The notes: generated by a model from the sequence alone, not told the origin. Shown: positions 1 to 7,343, numbered from the stretch's first letter. The stretch: 10,050 nt of DNA from Spirochaetia bacterium (GCA_900769975.1 CAAGIR010000182.1:1-10050), one strand, 5' to 3'. Program-made: numbers and translations.

Positions 1-2225
1 GGAGTAACGCCAACAGCCTTTGCAACATATTCTTTTAAAGTATTTTCATCATAAATAACTTCCATACCGCGACCGCCCAAAACAAACGAAGGACGAATCA
101 TAATAGGATAGCCGATTTTATCAGCAAGCGCCTTAGCTTCATCAAAATTAACAGCCATTCCGCTTTCAGGCATAGGAATTTCAAGTTTTTCCATCATGTG
201 CCGGAAAATATCGCGGTCTTCGGCAGCATCAATAGAATCAATAGAAGTACCAAGAACATTCACACCGTTTTCCTGAAGTTCACGCGCAATGTTAAGCGGA
301 GTCTGACCGCCAAACTGAACGATAACGCCCATCGGCTTTTCCTTTTCATAAATCTGCAAAACATCTTCAGTCGTAACAGGTTCAAAGTAAAGCTTGTCAG
401 AAGTGTCATAGTCAGTAGAAACAGTTTCAGGGTTGCAGTTCACGATGATTGTTTCGTAGCCCATTTCTTTCAATTGCATTGCAGCATGACAACAGCAGTA
501 GTCAAACTCAATTCCCTGACCGATTCTGTTTGGACCACCGCCCAAAATCATAATCTTCTTTTTGTTGTCAGATGCTTTAGAAGTATCTGCACAGTTATAT
601 GTTGAATAATAATAATTAGCATTTTCCACGCCGCTTACAGGAACAGCAAGCCAGGCTTCCTTAATTCCAAGCGCATTGCGGCGGTCACGAATAGATTTTT
701 CAGAAACTTTGAGAATCTTTGACAGATATTTATCGCTAAAACCATCTTTTTTAGCCTGAATCAAAAGTTCATCAGATGGAACAGAACCAATGTTTTTAAG
801 CATTTCTTCTTCCAGTTCCACAAGTTCCTTCATCTGTTGCAAGAAATAATCTTTTACATGAGTAATTTCAGAAAGTTTTTCAAGAGAAACACCCTTACGA
901 ATAGCCTCATAAAGCTGGAAATAACGCTCACTCGAAGCAACTTTAAGCATTTCGCAAAGTTCGTCAGCCGATTTTTTATTAAAATCTTTTGCAAAACCAA
1001 GACCAGCACGACCATTTTCAAGACCGCGGATTGCCTTTTGGAAAGTTTCCTTGAAAGTCTTACCAATCGCCATAACTTCGCCGACAGCCTTCATCGAAGT
1101 TCCAAGCGAATCTTCAACACCGCGGAATTTTTCAAAAGCCCACCGTGCAAATTTCAAAACAACATAATCGCCGTCAGGCGCACCGCCCGGAGTATATTTA
1201 TCAAGAGTACCGTCGCGCCAGTAAGGAATTTCATCCAGCGTCAAACCAGAAGCAAGTTTTGCAGAAATCAGCGCAATCGGGAAACCAGTAGCCTTAGAGG
1301 CCAAAGCAGAAGAACGAGAAGTACGAGGATTAATTTCAATAATCACAATGCGGCCAGTTTTAGGATTATGAGCAAACTGAACATTCGTACCACCTATAAC
1401 GCCAATAGATTCAACAATCTTAAACGCCATCTTCTGCAGCTTTTCTTCCAGCTCTTTATCAATAGTTAAAAAAGGAGCAGAACAGAACGAGTCGCCAGTG
1501 TGAACACCAACCGCATCAATGTTTTCGATAAAACAAATTGCAACCATCTGATTTTTGGCATCGCGAACTACTTCCACTTCAAGTTCTTCCCAGCCCAAAA
1601 TACTTTCTTCTATTAAACACTGATGCGTCATCGATAAATCAAGACCATTGGCAACAATCGTGCGAAGTTCTTCCACATTATAGCAGAAACCGCCGCCCTG
1701 ACCGCCCATCGTATAAGCCGGACGCACAACAAGCGGGAATCCGATTTCTTCAGCAATCTTTTCAGCACCTTCAATCGTGTGACAAATGCCCGAACGCGGA
1801 GTATCAATTCCAAGCCCCTTCATCGTTTCCTTAAAAATCTCACGGTCCTCACCACGCTCAATAGCATCAAGATTTACACCGATAACTTTAACACCATATT
1901 TTTCAAGAATACCAGCCTTGTTCAGTTCCATAGCCATATTTAAGCCAGTCTGACCGCCTAAGTTAGGAAGCAAAGCATCAGGACGTTCCTTTTCAATAAT
2001 CTGCGAAATACGTTCAACATTCAAAGGTTCAATATAAGTACTGTCCGCCATCACAGGATCAGTCATAATCGTAGCAGGATTTGAGTTCACAAGCACAATT
2101 TTATACCCTTGTTCACGCAGAGCCTTACAAGCCTGAGTACCCGAATAGTCAAATTCACAAGCCTGCCCAATCACAATCGGCCCTGAACCAATAATCATAA
2201 CTTTGTCAATGTCTGTACGTTTCAT
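1..2225 (-). CDS. carB: Carbamoyl-phosphate synthetase large subunit, N-terminal 741 codons (partial at left edge)
   Basis: CarB makes carbamoyl phosphate from bicarbonate, two ATP and ammonia delivered by the glutaminase subunit CarA, for pyrimidine and arginine synthesis in the cytoplasm. The frame is open from the ATG at 2225 to the window edge. It begins MKRTDIDKVMIIGSGPIVIG, the usual CarB opening. The first ATP-grasp half shows RPAYTMGGQGGG near residue 170 and EINPRTSRSSALASKATG near residues 300-320. The second half begins with GGGPNRIGQGIEFDY near residue 561 and reaches RPSFVLGGRGMEV by the edge. About 330 residues are outside the window, including the rest of the second ATP-grasp half and the MGS-like regulatory domain. 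AGGAGT at 2235-2240 is a good Shine-Dalgarno sequence. No carA lies directly upstream, where an ATPase gene and a terminator are found instead. I checked the frame at several points and found no disruption. Confidence 0.97.
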   Translation of the reverse strand, partial: MKRTDIDKVMIIGSGPIVIGQACEFDYSGTQACKALREQGYKIVLVNSNPATIMTDPVMADSTYIEPLNVERISQIIEKERPDALLPNLGGQTGLNMAMELNKAGILEKYGVKVIGVNLDAIERGEDREIFKETMKGLGIDTPRSGICHTIEGAEKIAEEIGFPLVVRPAYTMGGQGGGFCYNVEELRTIVANGLDLSMTHQCLIEESILGWEELEVEVVRDAKNQMVAICFIENIDAVGVHTGDSFCSAPFLTIDKELEEKLQKMAFKIVESIGVIGGTNVQFAHNPKTGRIVIIEINPRTSRSSALASKATGFPIALISAKLASGLTLDEIPYWRDGTLDKYTPGGAPDGDYVVLKFARWAFEKFRGVEDSLGTSMKAVGEVMAIGKTFKETFQKAIRGLENGRAGLGFAKDFNKKSADELCEMLKVASSERYFQLYEAIRKGVSLEKLSEITHVKDYFLQQMKELVELEEEMLKNIGSVPSDELLIQAKKDGFSDKYLSKILKVSEKSIRDRRNALGIKEAWLAVPVSGVENANYYYSTYNCADTSKASDNKKKIMILGGGPNRIGQGIEFDYCCCHAAMQLKEMGYETIIVNCNPETVSTDYDTSDKLYFEPVTTEDVLQIYEKEKPMGVIVQFGGQTPLNIARELQENGVNVLGTSIDSIDAAEDRDIFRHMMEKLEIPMPESGMAVNFDEAKALADKIGYPIMIRPSFVLGGRGMEVIYDENTLKEYVAKAVGVT

Positions 2226-2234
2226 AATCTATTT

Positions 2235-2240
2235 ACTCCT
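2235..2240 (-). promoter_or_regulatory. Ribosome binding site of carB
   Basis: The minus strand reads AGGAGT nine bases before the ATG at 2225. This is the strongest Shine-Dalgarno match near the gene and fixes the start. I found no convincing -35/-10 pair between it and the terminator at 2479-2504. Confidence 0.75.
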
Positions 2241-2273
2241 ATAAAAAGAAAAGAAAATTCATAAAATAATCAA

Positions 2274-2470
2274 GGAGGGGGAAGTCTCCCCCTGCGCTCC
2301 CAAGTCCTCACTCAGTCGACAGCGCCTTCGGCTTGCTCCATCGTTGCGGTCTTGTCCGCTACCCTCTCTCCTAGGGGGCAAAAAATGACACCCTGCATTT
2401 ATTGCATAAACTTCCAAAATAACAGAAGTTTTCAGCCAGCCCCCTAAAACCCCCGATAAATCAGAAGCCA
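2274..2470. repeat. GC-rich, hairpin-rich intergenic block; candidate dispersed repeat
   Basis: By hand count, bases 2281-2380 are 63% G+C in an otherwise clearly AT-rich window. Three inverted repeats are visible: AGGGGGA/TCCCCCT at 2276-2282 and 2287-2293 with a 4-nt loop; TAGGGGGC/GCCCCCTA at 2372-2379 and 2439-2446; and AAACTTC/GAAGTTT at 2408-2414 and 2425-2431, nested inside the second pair. The block sits between the upstream terminator and the carB ribosome binding site, so it would be carB leader if transcription enters from upstream. Sharp GC contrast plus terminal palindromes is typical of dispersed intergenic repeats. That it is repeated elsewhere in the genome is an inference. 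The alternative is a structured carB leader. No gene in this stretch is supported. Confidence 0.45.
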
Positions 2471-2504
2471 AAAAAAAAACGGAACCCTTAAAAAAGAATT
2501 CCGT
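2470..2504 (-). terminator. Intrinsic terminator on the minus strand, downstream of the DUF4143 ATPase gene
   Basis: Read on the minus strand, ACGGAA (2504-2499) and TTCCGT (2484-2479) form a stem. A short inner helix in the loop is possible. The stem is followed at once by a run of about ten T (2479-2470). This is a textbook Rho-independent terminator for transcription coming from the ATPase gene that ends at 2674. Because carB starts 254 nt further on in the same direction, the site also separates carB from that transcription unit. It could instead act as an attenuator, but I see no anti-terminator. Confidence 0.8.
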
Positions 2505-2673
2505 ATCTAAAATTCAAAAAAATATTATGAACATCATCAGTTAGTTTGAGAACAATTTTACCACAACGACATCCATAATTCATAATTCTTATATTTTACC
2601 AGATTAATTGATTTTATGCTAGTAGTTTTAAATTTTTGTAAAATTTGTAATTTTTTCACCCAAAACCAACACA

Positions 2674-3882
2674 CTAAAAATCCAATGTGAACGGTTTATT
2701 TTTTGGAACGAAACAATCAGCCGCATTATGAAAATTCAAATAGGCAAAATTATTATAGGAGTTATAGTTTTCACCGCTATAGATTATCGTACCGTTTACA
2801 TCAGAATCTGGTAAAATATGTGACGGATATAATCTGCGGAATTGTTTCATATTTTTTGAAAATTCATCATTCAATGCTTTTCCGCTTTTTACTTCAAAAA
2901 GGTTAAGCATGCGATTTTGTTTTAAGATGATATCAATTTCAAGACCTTTGCTATTCCTGAAAAAATACAAGCTGGGTTCTGCACCATAATTATATCTGGC
3001 TTTGAGAGCTTCGCAGATTACAAGATTTTCAAAAATATTACCGAGCAAAGGGTCTCTCTGCATTTGTTCGGGAGTTTCAATTCCTAAAAGATATGCGGCA
3101 ATTCCAGTATCACAAAAATAAACTTTAGGTGTTTTTACGACTTGACTTGTCCTGTTTTCATACCATGGATGAAGCACATATATCAAATGAGAAGTTTCCA
3201 GAATTGAAAGCCATGAACTGATTGTTGTGCTGGAAACTCCTACTTCCGCCGACAAAGCAGAATTGTTTACAAGTTGACCAGTGCGACCTGCAAGAAGCCG
3301 CAGAAAATTTTCAAAGCGCATTAAATCCTGAACGGCTCCGATTTGTGCAATATCCTTTTCCAGATACGTTTGAACATAATTCCTGTAATATTCAAAAGGC
3401 TTATGCCCCTTTTCGGCAAAAAGAAACGGCATGCATCCAGATACAAGTTGAGTGTCACGATCAAGTTCAATGCCATTTTCCTTTAATTCTGCGAGAGAAA
3501 GCGGCTGCATTTGAACAATCGCAATTCTACCTGCAAGAGACTGAGAAACAAAAGTTTTTAATGGTATCTGCTGACTTCCTGTAATTATGTACTGACCTTT
3601 TTTTTTGTTTTTATCAATGCGAACTTGAATGGTACTCAAAAGTTCCGGCACCCGCTGAATTTCATCAATTATCACAGGTTCTGGAAAATGCGTAAAAAAT
3701 TCTTCGGGGTCATTTTTAGCCAAAGAACGTGTATTCATATCTTCAAGATTTGCGTACGAAAAATTCGGGTAAAGATTTTTTATGAGAGTTGTCTTGCCAC
3801 ATTGACGCGGTCCAAAAACTCCAACAGAGAAATAATCGTTCATGCAACTTTTTATATATTCGGAAATTGTTCGATTAATCAT
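2674..3882 (-). CDS. AAA+ ATPase with DUF4143 domain
   Basis: This is a member of the AAA_14/DUF4143 family of P-loop ATPases, which are common in bacteria and archaea and of unsettled cellular role. Numbered from the ATG at 3882 (402 aa), the protein has a Walker A motif GPRQCGKTT near residues 24-32, a Walker B VIIDEIQR near 70-77, and a sensor-like ITGSQ near 100-104. A winged-helix-like stretch (SALSAEVGVSSTTISSWL) lies near 208-225. The C-terminal DUF4143 region has a PD-(D/E)xK-nuclease-like pattern, EID near 315-317 and EVK near 330-332. An in-frame GTG at 3900 would add six residues, but it lies upstream of the predicted transcription start, and the family usually opens like MINRTI. 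Neither start has a Shine-Dalgarno sequence. The gene appears monocistronic. Family assignment is firm; function is unknown. Confidence 0.93.
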   Translation of the reverse strand: MINRTISEYIKSCMNDYFSVGVFGPRQCGKTTLIKNLYPNFSYANLEDMNTRSLAKNDPEEFFTHFPEPVIIDEIQRVPELLSTIQVRIDKNKKKGQYIITGSQQIPLKTFVSQSLAGRIAIVQMQPLSLAELKENGIELDRDTQLVSGCMPFLFAEKGHKPFEYYRNYVQTYLEKDIAQIGAVQDLMRFENFLRLLAGRTGQLVNNSALSAEVGVSSTTISSWLSILETSHLIYVLHPWYENRTSQVVKTPKVYFCDTGIAAYLLGIETPEQMQRDPLLGNIFENLVICEALKARYNYGAEPSLYFFRNSKGLEIDIILKQNRMLNLFEVKSGKALNDEFSKNMKQFRRLYPSHILPDSDVNGTIIYSGENYNSYNNFAYLNFHNAADCFVPKNKPFTLDF

Positions 3883-3888
3883 ATAAAA

Positions 3889-3917
3889 AGTATACTTCAC
3901 AACGGTGGAGATTTCAA
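3889..3917 (-). promoter_or_regulatory. Sigma70-like promoter of the DUF4143 ATPase gene
   Basis: On the minus strand TTGAAA (3917-3912) is followed by exactly 17 bp and then TATACT (3894-3889), a close match to the sigma70 consensus with ideal spacing. A start site 6-8 nt downstream of the -10 falls at about 3883-3881, on the ATG at 3882-3880. This would give a leaderless mRNA and fits the lack of a Shine-Dalgarno sequence. Confidence 0.65.
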
Positions 3918-3938
3918 GTCAGACTTGAAATCTCCACC
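3904..3938. promoter_or_regulatory. Perfect 17-bp inverted repeat over the -35; candidate operator
   Basis: GGTGGAGATTTCAAGTC (3904-3920) and its exact reverse complement (3922-3938) flank a single base. The arm nearer the gene contains the -35 box of the DUF4143 promoter. Neither side carries an adjacent T run in the right place, so it is a poor terminator. A repressor site is the simplest reading; a small transposon remnant or cruciform is possible. Confidence 0.5.
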
Positions 3939-3992
3939 AAAAGCAGTTTCTTTTTTTTCGTATTCTTTCTTTTATTTGTAATTTTATTCAAA

Positions 3993-4012
3993 GTTTTATA
4001 CAATTATAAAAC
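3993..4012 (-). terminator. Weak AT-rich hairpin after the GNAT gene
   Basis: GTTTTATA (3993-4000) and TATAAAAC (4005-4012) form an 8-bp stem with a 4-nt loop, 15 nt past the GNAT stop codon. On the minus strand it is followed by an A/T-rich sequence but not by a clean T run, so termination here would be inefficient. Confidence 0.3.
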
Positions 4013-4026
4013 CAACCCCCGGAACT

Positions 4027-4545
4027 TTATTTTTTTGCCACAAACCTGAAATGCTTCATATCTTCGCCGCGATAATGTTTTACCCACGTATCTTTAATTT
4101 TCATTCCGTTGCGTAAAGCGACATTCTGCGAAGCCTGATTTGTGTCACGAATAATCGAACAGACCTCACTAGCACCAAGTTTATTAAAAGCGTATTCTTT
4201 GCAGGCAGCGGCAGATTCCAAAGCATAACCTTTGTGCCAGAATTCACGCTCAAACAAATATCCGATTTCCAGCACTTCTTCATTGTTCCACGGCTGCATT
4301 GTAAGTCCGCACTGACCTATCATTCTGACATTTTCTTTCAACACGACAGCCCATAAACCAAAGCCGTACTTTCTGTATCGTCCAAGTTGCCTGTCAAGCC
4401 ACTGCTGAACCTCTTCATCCGAAAAAGCACCGTTGTAAGCGTACATTGTTTTTTCATCCTGGAGAATTCTTTTTAAGCCGGGCAAATCGTCTTGCGTAAG
4501 TTCACGTAAATATAAACGTTCTGTTTCTAATATCTTTTTTTTCAT
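4027..4545 (-). CDS. GNAT family N-acetyltransferase, RimJ/RimL type (Acetyltransf_3)
   Basis: This 172-residue protein has the usual length for the RimJ/RimL-like GNAT group, which moves an acetyl group from acetyl-CoA to an amine such as a protein N-terminus, amino acid or drug. The substrate cannot be read from the sequence. It opens with ILETERLYLRELTQDDL (residues 5-21), the family's first strand and turn. It has a central EIGYLFEREFWHKGYALES (93-111) at the acetyl-CoA pyrophosphate loop, and NQASQNVALRNGMK (136-149), the helix and turn that close the fold. The ATG at 4545 has no obvious Shine-Dalgarno sequence and is preceded at 4570-4603 by a terminator-like hairpin, which may limit expression. 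It faces away from the FMN_bind-queH-argA unit and is unlikely to belong to that pathway. Confidence 0.9.
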   Translation of the reverse strand: MKKKILETERLYLRELTQDDLPGLKRILQDEKTMYAYNGAFSDEEVQQWLDRQLGRYRKYGFGLWAVVLKENVRMIGQCGLTMQPWNNEEVLEIGYLFEREFWHKGYALESAAACKEYAFNKLGASEVCSIIRDTNQASQNVALRNGMKIKDTWVKHYRGEDMKHFRFVAKK

Positions 4546-4569
4546 TTTATATTTTATAATTGTCTTTTA

Positions 4570-4603
4570 AAAGAAAAAGACTAGGTTTCAACGAAACCTA
4601 GTC
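4570..4603 (-). terminator. Strong intrinsic terminator just upstream of the GNAT gene
   Basis: Read on the minus strand, GACTAGGTTTC (4603-4593) pairs perfectly with GAAACCTAGTC (4589-4579) across a 3-nt loop. TTTTTCTTTT (4578-4569) follows at once. It would stop minus-strand transcripts 34 nt before the GNAT start codon. The next gene upstream lies on the other strand, so the site ends either a short independent RNA or a prematurely terminated GNAT leader. Confidence 0.75.
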
Positions 4604-4712
4604 AAAAACGGAGAGAGAGAAAAAAATAAAACAATAATGAAAACATAATGAAAAAAATAATTGATGGAGAAAGAACAATTTTTTTTATACTCACTAGTTC
4701 TCAAATTGATTC

Positions 4713-4726
4713 TATATTATAATATA
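4713..4726. promoter_or_regulatory. Symmetrical -10 element between divergent genes
   Basis: TATATTATAATATA is a perfect 14-bp palindrome. It holds TATAAT on the plus strand (4718-4723) and the same hexamer on the minus strand (4721-4716). On the plus strand it would start transcription near 4730, about 53 nt before the FMN_bind-like gene. On the minus strand it would start near 4709, heading to the terminator at 4570-4603. No good -35 is visible on either side, so promoter activity is plausible but not secure. Confidence 0.45.
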
Positions 4727-4782
4727 TGAAAGTTTTTTTCTAGTAGTTACTGGAGAGATTTAATTTTTTTTTGGAGAATTTT

Positions 4783-5190
4783 ATGAAAAAGAAAGATTAT
4801 TCAAATCTGGCAAAAATACTGGCAGTAATTGCATTAATTACCATAATGCTCGGCGGTTACATACTAAATAGACGCAAATCACACGTTAATGAAGCTACCA
4901 AACTCCCTTATTACAATGTGACGCTTGAACAGGTTCCAGACGGGACATTTTCTGCAAGAACAGAAACAAGTTTTCTTCATATAGAGCTAGCCGTAACAGT
5001 CCAAGACCATCAGATAAAAGACATAAAAATCATCGAAAGTGAAGGAATTGACTCACAAACTGCCAAACCCATTCTGGAAAAAATCAAGCAGGAAAACAAA
5101 ACCGCTGTTCAGGCAATAAAAGGCGCAGAATTGGGCAGCCTTGTTTACATAAGTTGTGTCGATTCCGCACTTTACAAAGCAATCAACTAG
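4783..5190 (+). CDS. Membrane-anchored FMN_bind-like protein with degenerate flavin motif
   Basis: This small protein (135 aa) has one N-terminal membrane segment (about residues 9-28) and an extracytoplasmic domain. The domain follows the FMN_bind pattern (PF04205): DGTFSARTE near 53-61, then IELAVTVQDHQIKDIKI, then a C-terminal helix ending in CVDSALYKAI. FMN_bind domains of the NqrC/RnfG type carry FMN linked to the Thr of an SGAT motif. Here the matching site reads KGAELGS, so the acceptor Thr and the preceding Ser are replaced and covalent flavin is unlikely. The start is the ATG at 4783, preceded by GGAG at 4773-4776 with 6-nt spacing. The in-frame TTG at 4771 lies ahead of that site and is rejected. 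It heads a unit with queH and argA. Its role is unknown. Confidence 0.8.
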   Translation: MKKKDYSNLAKILAVIALITIMLGGYILNRRKSHVNEATKLPYYNVTLEQVPDGTFSARTETSFLHIELAVTVQDHQIKDIKIIESEGIDSQTAKPILEKIKQENKTAVQAIKGAELGSLVYISCVDSALYKAIN

Positions 5191-5196
5191 AAAAAT

Positions 5197-5985
5197 ATGA
5201 CAGAATTACAAAAATCATCAAATTCCAAAAAACTGAATTTTCAACAAATTTTAGACAAAATTCTCTCAAATTTGGCAAATTCCACACATTTTTCTACCAA
5301 AAATCAGCATTTTTCGCAATTTAACAATATTCCACAACAAAAGCCCACATTACTTCTTCATGCCTGTTGCGGGCCATGTTCTTCTTATGTTCTGGAATAT
5401 CTTGTTAAATATTTTCAAATAACAGTTTTTTACTACAATCCAAACATTTATCCACCCGCAGAATATGAAAGGCGTTTTGAAGAATTAAAAAATCTTTACA
5501 AAGTTTTTCCGCCTGCAATTCAAGGAAATGTTCAAATTATCGAAAAAACATATAATCCGCAGGAATTTTACGACGCAATCCAGATAAAATCACAACCAGA
5601 ACTTGCAAAAGAACAGGAAAAAGGCATTCGCTGCAAACGATGTTATGAATTTAGATTAAAAGCAACATTTGAATATGCCATCCGGCACAATTTTGATTAT
5701 TTTTGCACCACACTTTCTATCAGTCCTTTTAAAGATGCACAAAAACTCAATGAAATCGGCGAATTTTTAGAAAAAAATGCCCTAAATCAGCAAAATTCAC
5801 TAGAAATTCTTCAAAAAAACCCCGAAATTCAAAAATTTCCAAAAATTCCCAAATGGCTTCCTTCCGATTTTAAGAAAAAGGGAGGCTTTAAAAGAAGTCT
5901 GGAAATCAGCAATGAATATTCACTTTACAGGCAGGAATATTGCGGCTGTATTTATTCCAAAAACTCTCGCAATATGATAAAATAA
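5197..5985 (+). CDS. queH: Epoxyqueuosine reductase QueH
   Basis: QueH reduces epoxyqueuosine to queuosine in tRNA, the last step of Q synthesis, using an Fe-S cluster. It is a non-homologous replacement for QueG. The 262-residue protein shows the family cysteine sets: LLLHACCGPCSSYVLEYL (C57, C58, C61), IRCKRCYEFRL (C146, C149) and EYCGCIYS (C249, C251). The CTTLSISPFKDAQKLNEIG block also fits the family. About 48 residues precede the conserved core, an extension I recall from other members. The ATG at 5197 is six bases after the upstream stop, with no clear Shine-Dalgarno sequence, so translation may be coupled. Family and function are well supported; epoxyqueuosine reductase activity is known from studied members, not shown here. 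Confidence 0.93.
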   Translation: MTELQKSSNSKKLNFQQILDKILSNLANSTHFSTKNQHFSQFNNIPQQKPTLLLHACCGPCSSYVLEYLVKYFQITVFYYNPNIYPPAEYERRFEELKNLYKVFPPAIQGNVQIIEKTYNPQEFYDAIQIKSQPELAKEQEKGIRCKRCYEFRLKATFEYAIRHNFDYFCTTLSISPFKDAQKLNEIGEFLEKNALNQQNSLEILQKNPEIQKFPKIPKWLPSDFKKKGGFKRSLEISNEYSLYRQEYCGCIYSKNSRNMIK

Positions 5986-5989
5986 AAAT

Positions 5990-7312
5990 ATGAAAAGCAG
6001 CACAACAAACAAAGCAGAAAATATCAGAGATGTAATCCGCTATCTTCAAAAATTTAAAAACGCAGTAATTGTCATTTATCTTGATGATAAAACAATAGAA
6101 TCTCCCTTATTTTCATCACACATAAGCGACATTGCACTTTTACACAAAGCAGGATTGAAAGTTGTAATTATACCTGGTGCCCGTCATCGAATAGACGAAG
6201 TTCTTTCACTTTCAAAATTAAACTGGTCATATCATGACAATACACGTATAACAGATTCTCAGGCAATGCCACTCATCAAAATGGCTGCTTTTGATGTTTC
6301 AAATATCATCATGACAAGTCTGGCTGCAAACGGTATTACTGCAGTTATCGGAAATTGGGTTCGCTCACGTGCCAAAGGAATTATTAATGGTTTTGATTTT
6401 GGAACAGCAGGTGAAATCGAAAAGCTTCAAATCGATTCCATAAAAACTATTTTAGAACATGGTTTTATTCCAATTTTTCCTTGCATAGGCTGGAATTCGG
6501 TAGGACACCCATATAACATTTCTTCCATGCTTTTGGCACAACAAGTTGCCATAAATCTTCAGGCAGATAAATTATTTTACGTTTTACAAGATGGAAGCAT
6601 AAATCAACAAAAATACACAATTCCTCAGAACTTTGCACTTTCACAAAACGGTGATGTTCCCGCAATGAATATAGAAGAAGTTGATTTATTCATTCAGGAA
6701 AACAGCCAGATAAACGACAGCATTAAAGTAGTTCTAACATCTGCAAAAGAAGCATGCAAACAAGGCGTAACAAGAGTTCACCTTCTCGACGGGAATTTAG
6801 ACGGAGTTTTGCCTTGCGAAATTTTCAGCGGATTAGGGCTTGGAACCATGATTTACACAAACAATTATGGAAAAATTCGGGAAATGCAACAGTCAGATAT
6901 TCCTTCTGTTTTGGGAATTATGCGTCCATTTATCGAAAACGGAAAACTTTTGCCTCGTTCAGAACAACAGTTGGAACAACATTTAGATGAATTTATTGTT
7001 TATGAACTTGACGGCGGAATTCACGCATGCGCAGGACTCAAATTTTACAGTGACAATCAAGCAGAAATTCACGCAGTCGCTGTAGATGAAAATTTTTCAC
7101 ACATGGGAGTTGGACCAAAACTCATACAATCGCTCATCACAAAAGCACAATCGCAAAATGCCACTTCTGTTTTCATAATGACCACACAGGCTGCCGATTG
7201 GTTTGAAAAACTTGGTTTTATTCAAGATTCCATCGACACAATTCCTCCAGAACGGAAAAATCTATGGTCACCAAAACGAAATTCCAAAGTTTACAGATTA
7301 AAAAAGGGATAA
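5990..7312 (+). CDS. argA: N-acetylglutamate synthase, two-domain ArgA type
   Basis: ArgA acetylates L-glutamate with acetyl-CoA, the committed step of arginine biosynthesis, and in studied members is inhibited by arginine through its kinase-like domain. The 440 residues match the classical length (443 in E. coli). The N-terminal amino-acid-kinase-like domain (about 20-285) has SDIALLHKAGLKVVIIPGAR near 46-65 and NTRITDSQAM near 84-93. The GNAT domain (about 296-440) has REMQQSDIPSVLGIMRPF, the acetyl-CoA loop SHMGVGPKL (370-378), and IMTTQAADWFEKLGF (396-410), all close to the E. coli order. The ATG is four bases after the queH stop and no Shine-Dalgarno sequence is apparent, which suggests coupling to queH. 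The stop codon lies inside the downstream hairpin. Confidence 0.95.
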   Translation: MKSSTTNKAENIRDVIRYLQKFKNAVIVIYLDDKTIESPLFSSHISDIALLHKAGLKVVIIPGARHRIDEVLSLSKLNWSYHDNTRITDSQAMPLIKMAAFDVSNIIMTSLAANGITAVIGNWVRSRAKGIINGFDFGTAGEIEKLQIDSIKTILEHGFIPIFPCIGWNSVGHPYNISSMLLAQQVAINLQADKLFYVLQDGSINQQKYTIPQNFALSQNGDVPAMNIEEVDLFIQENSQINDSIKVVLTSAKEACKQGVTRVHLLDGNLDGVLPCEIFSGLGLGTMIYTNNYGKIREMQQSDIPSVLGIMRPFIENGKLLPRSEQQLEQHLDEFIVYELDGGIHACAGLKFYSDNQAEIHAVAVDENFSHMGVGPKLIQSLITKAQSQNATSVFIMTTQAADWFEKLGFIQDSIDTIPPERKNLWSPKRNSKVYRLKKG

Positions 7313-7343
7313 CAAAAACTCCTTTTAATTTTTTTGTTATCCC
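7300..7343 (-). terminator. Hairpin between convergent genes; terminator for the caspase-like gene
   Basis: GGGATAACAAAAA (7306-7318) and TTTTTGTTATCCC (7331-7343) form a 13-bp stem with a 12-nt loop. On the minus strand the stem is followed by TTTTTT (7305-7300), a proper intrinsic terminator for the gene ending at 7395. On the plus strand no T run follows, so it would be a weaker terminator for argA, whose TAA stop is part of the stem. Confidence 0.75.

Noticed and set aside
198..1834. Plus-strand ORFs of 98-210 codons
   Set aside because: They are antisense shadows of carB, whose frame is continuous and clearly conserved.
2259..2471. A 70-codon minus-strand ORF in the carB upstream region
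   Set aside because: It lies over the GC-rich palindromic block, has no ribosome site, and its Arg/Gly-rich translation looks like a by-product of base composition.
3883..3900. GTG start for the DUF4143 ATPase at 3900
   Set aside because: It precedes the -10 box of the best promoter, has no Shine-Dalgarno sequence, and adds residues unlike the family's usual start.
3904..3957. Plus-strand terminator made of the 17-bp palindrome and the T run at 3950-3957
   Set aside because: The T run begins about a dozen bases after the stem, and no plus-strand gene ends nearby.
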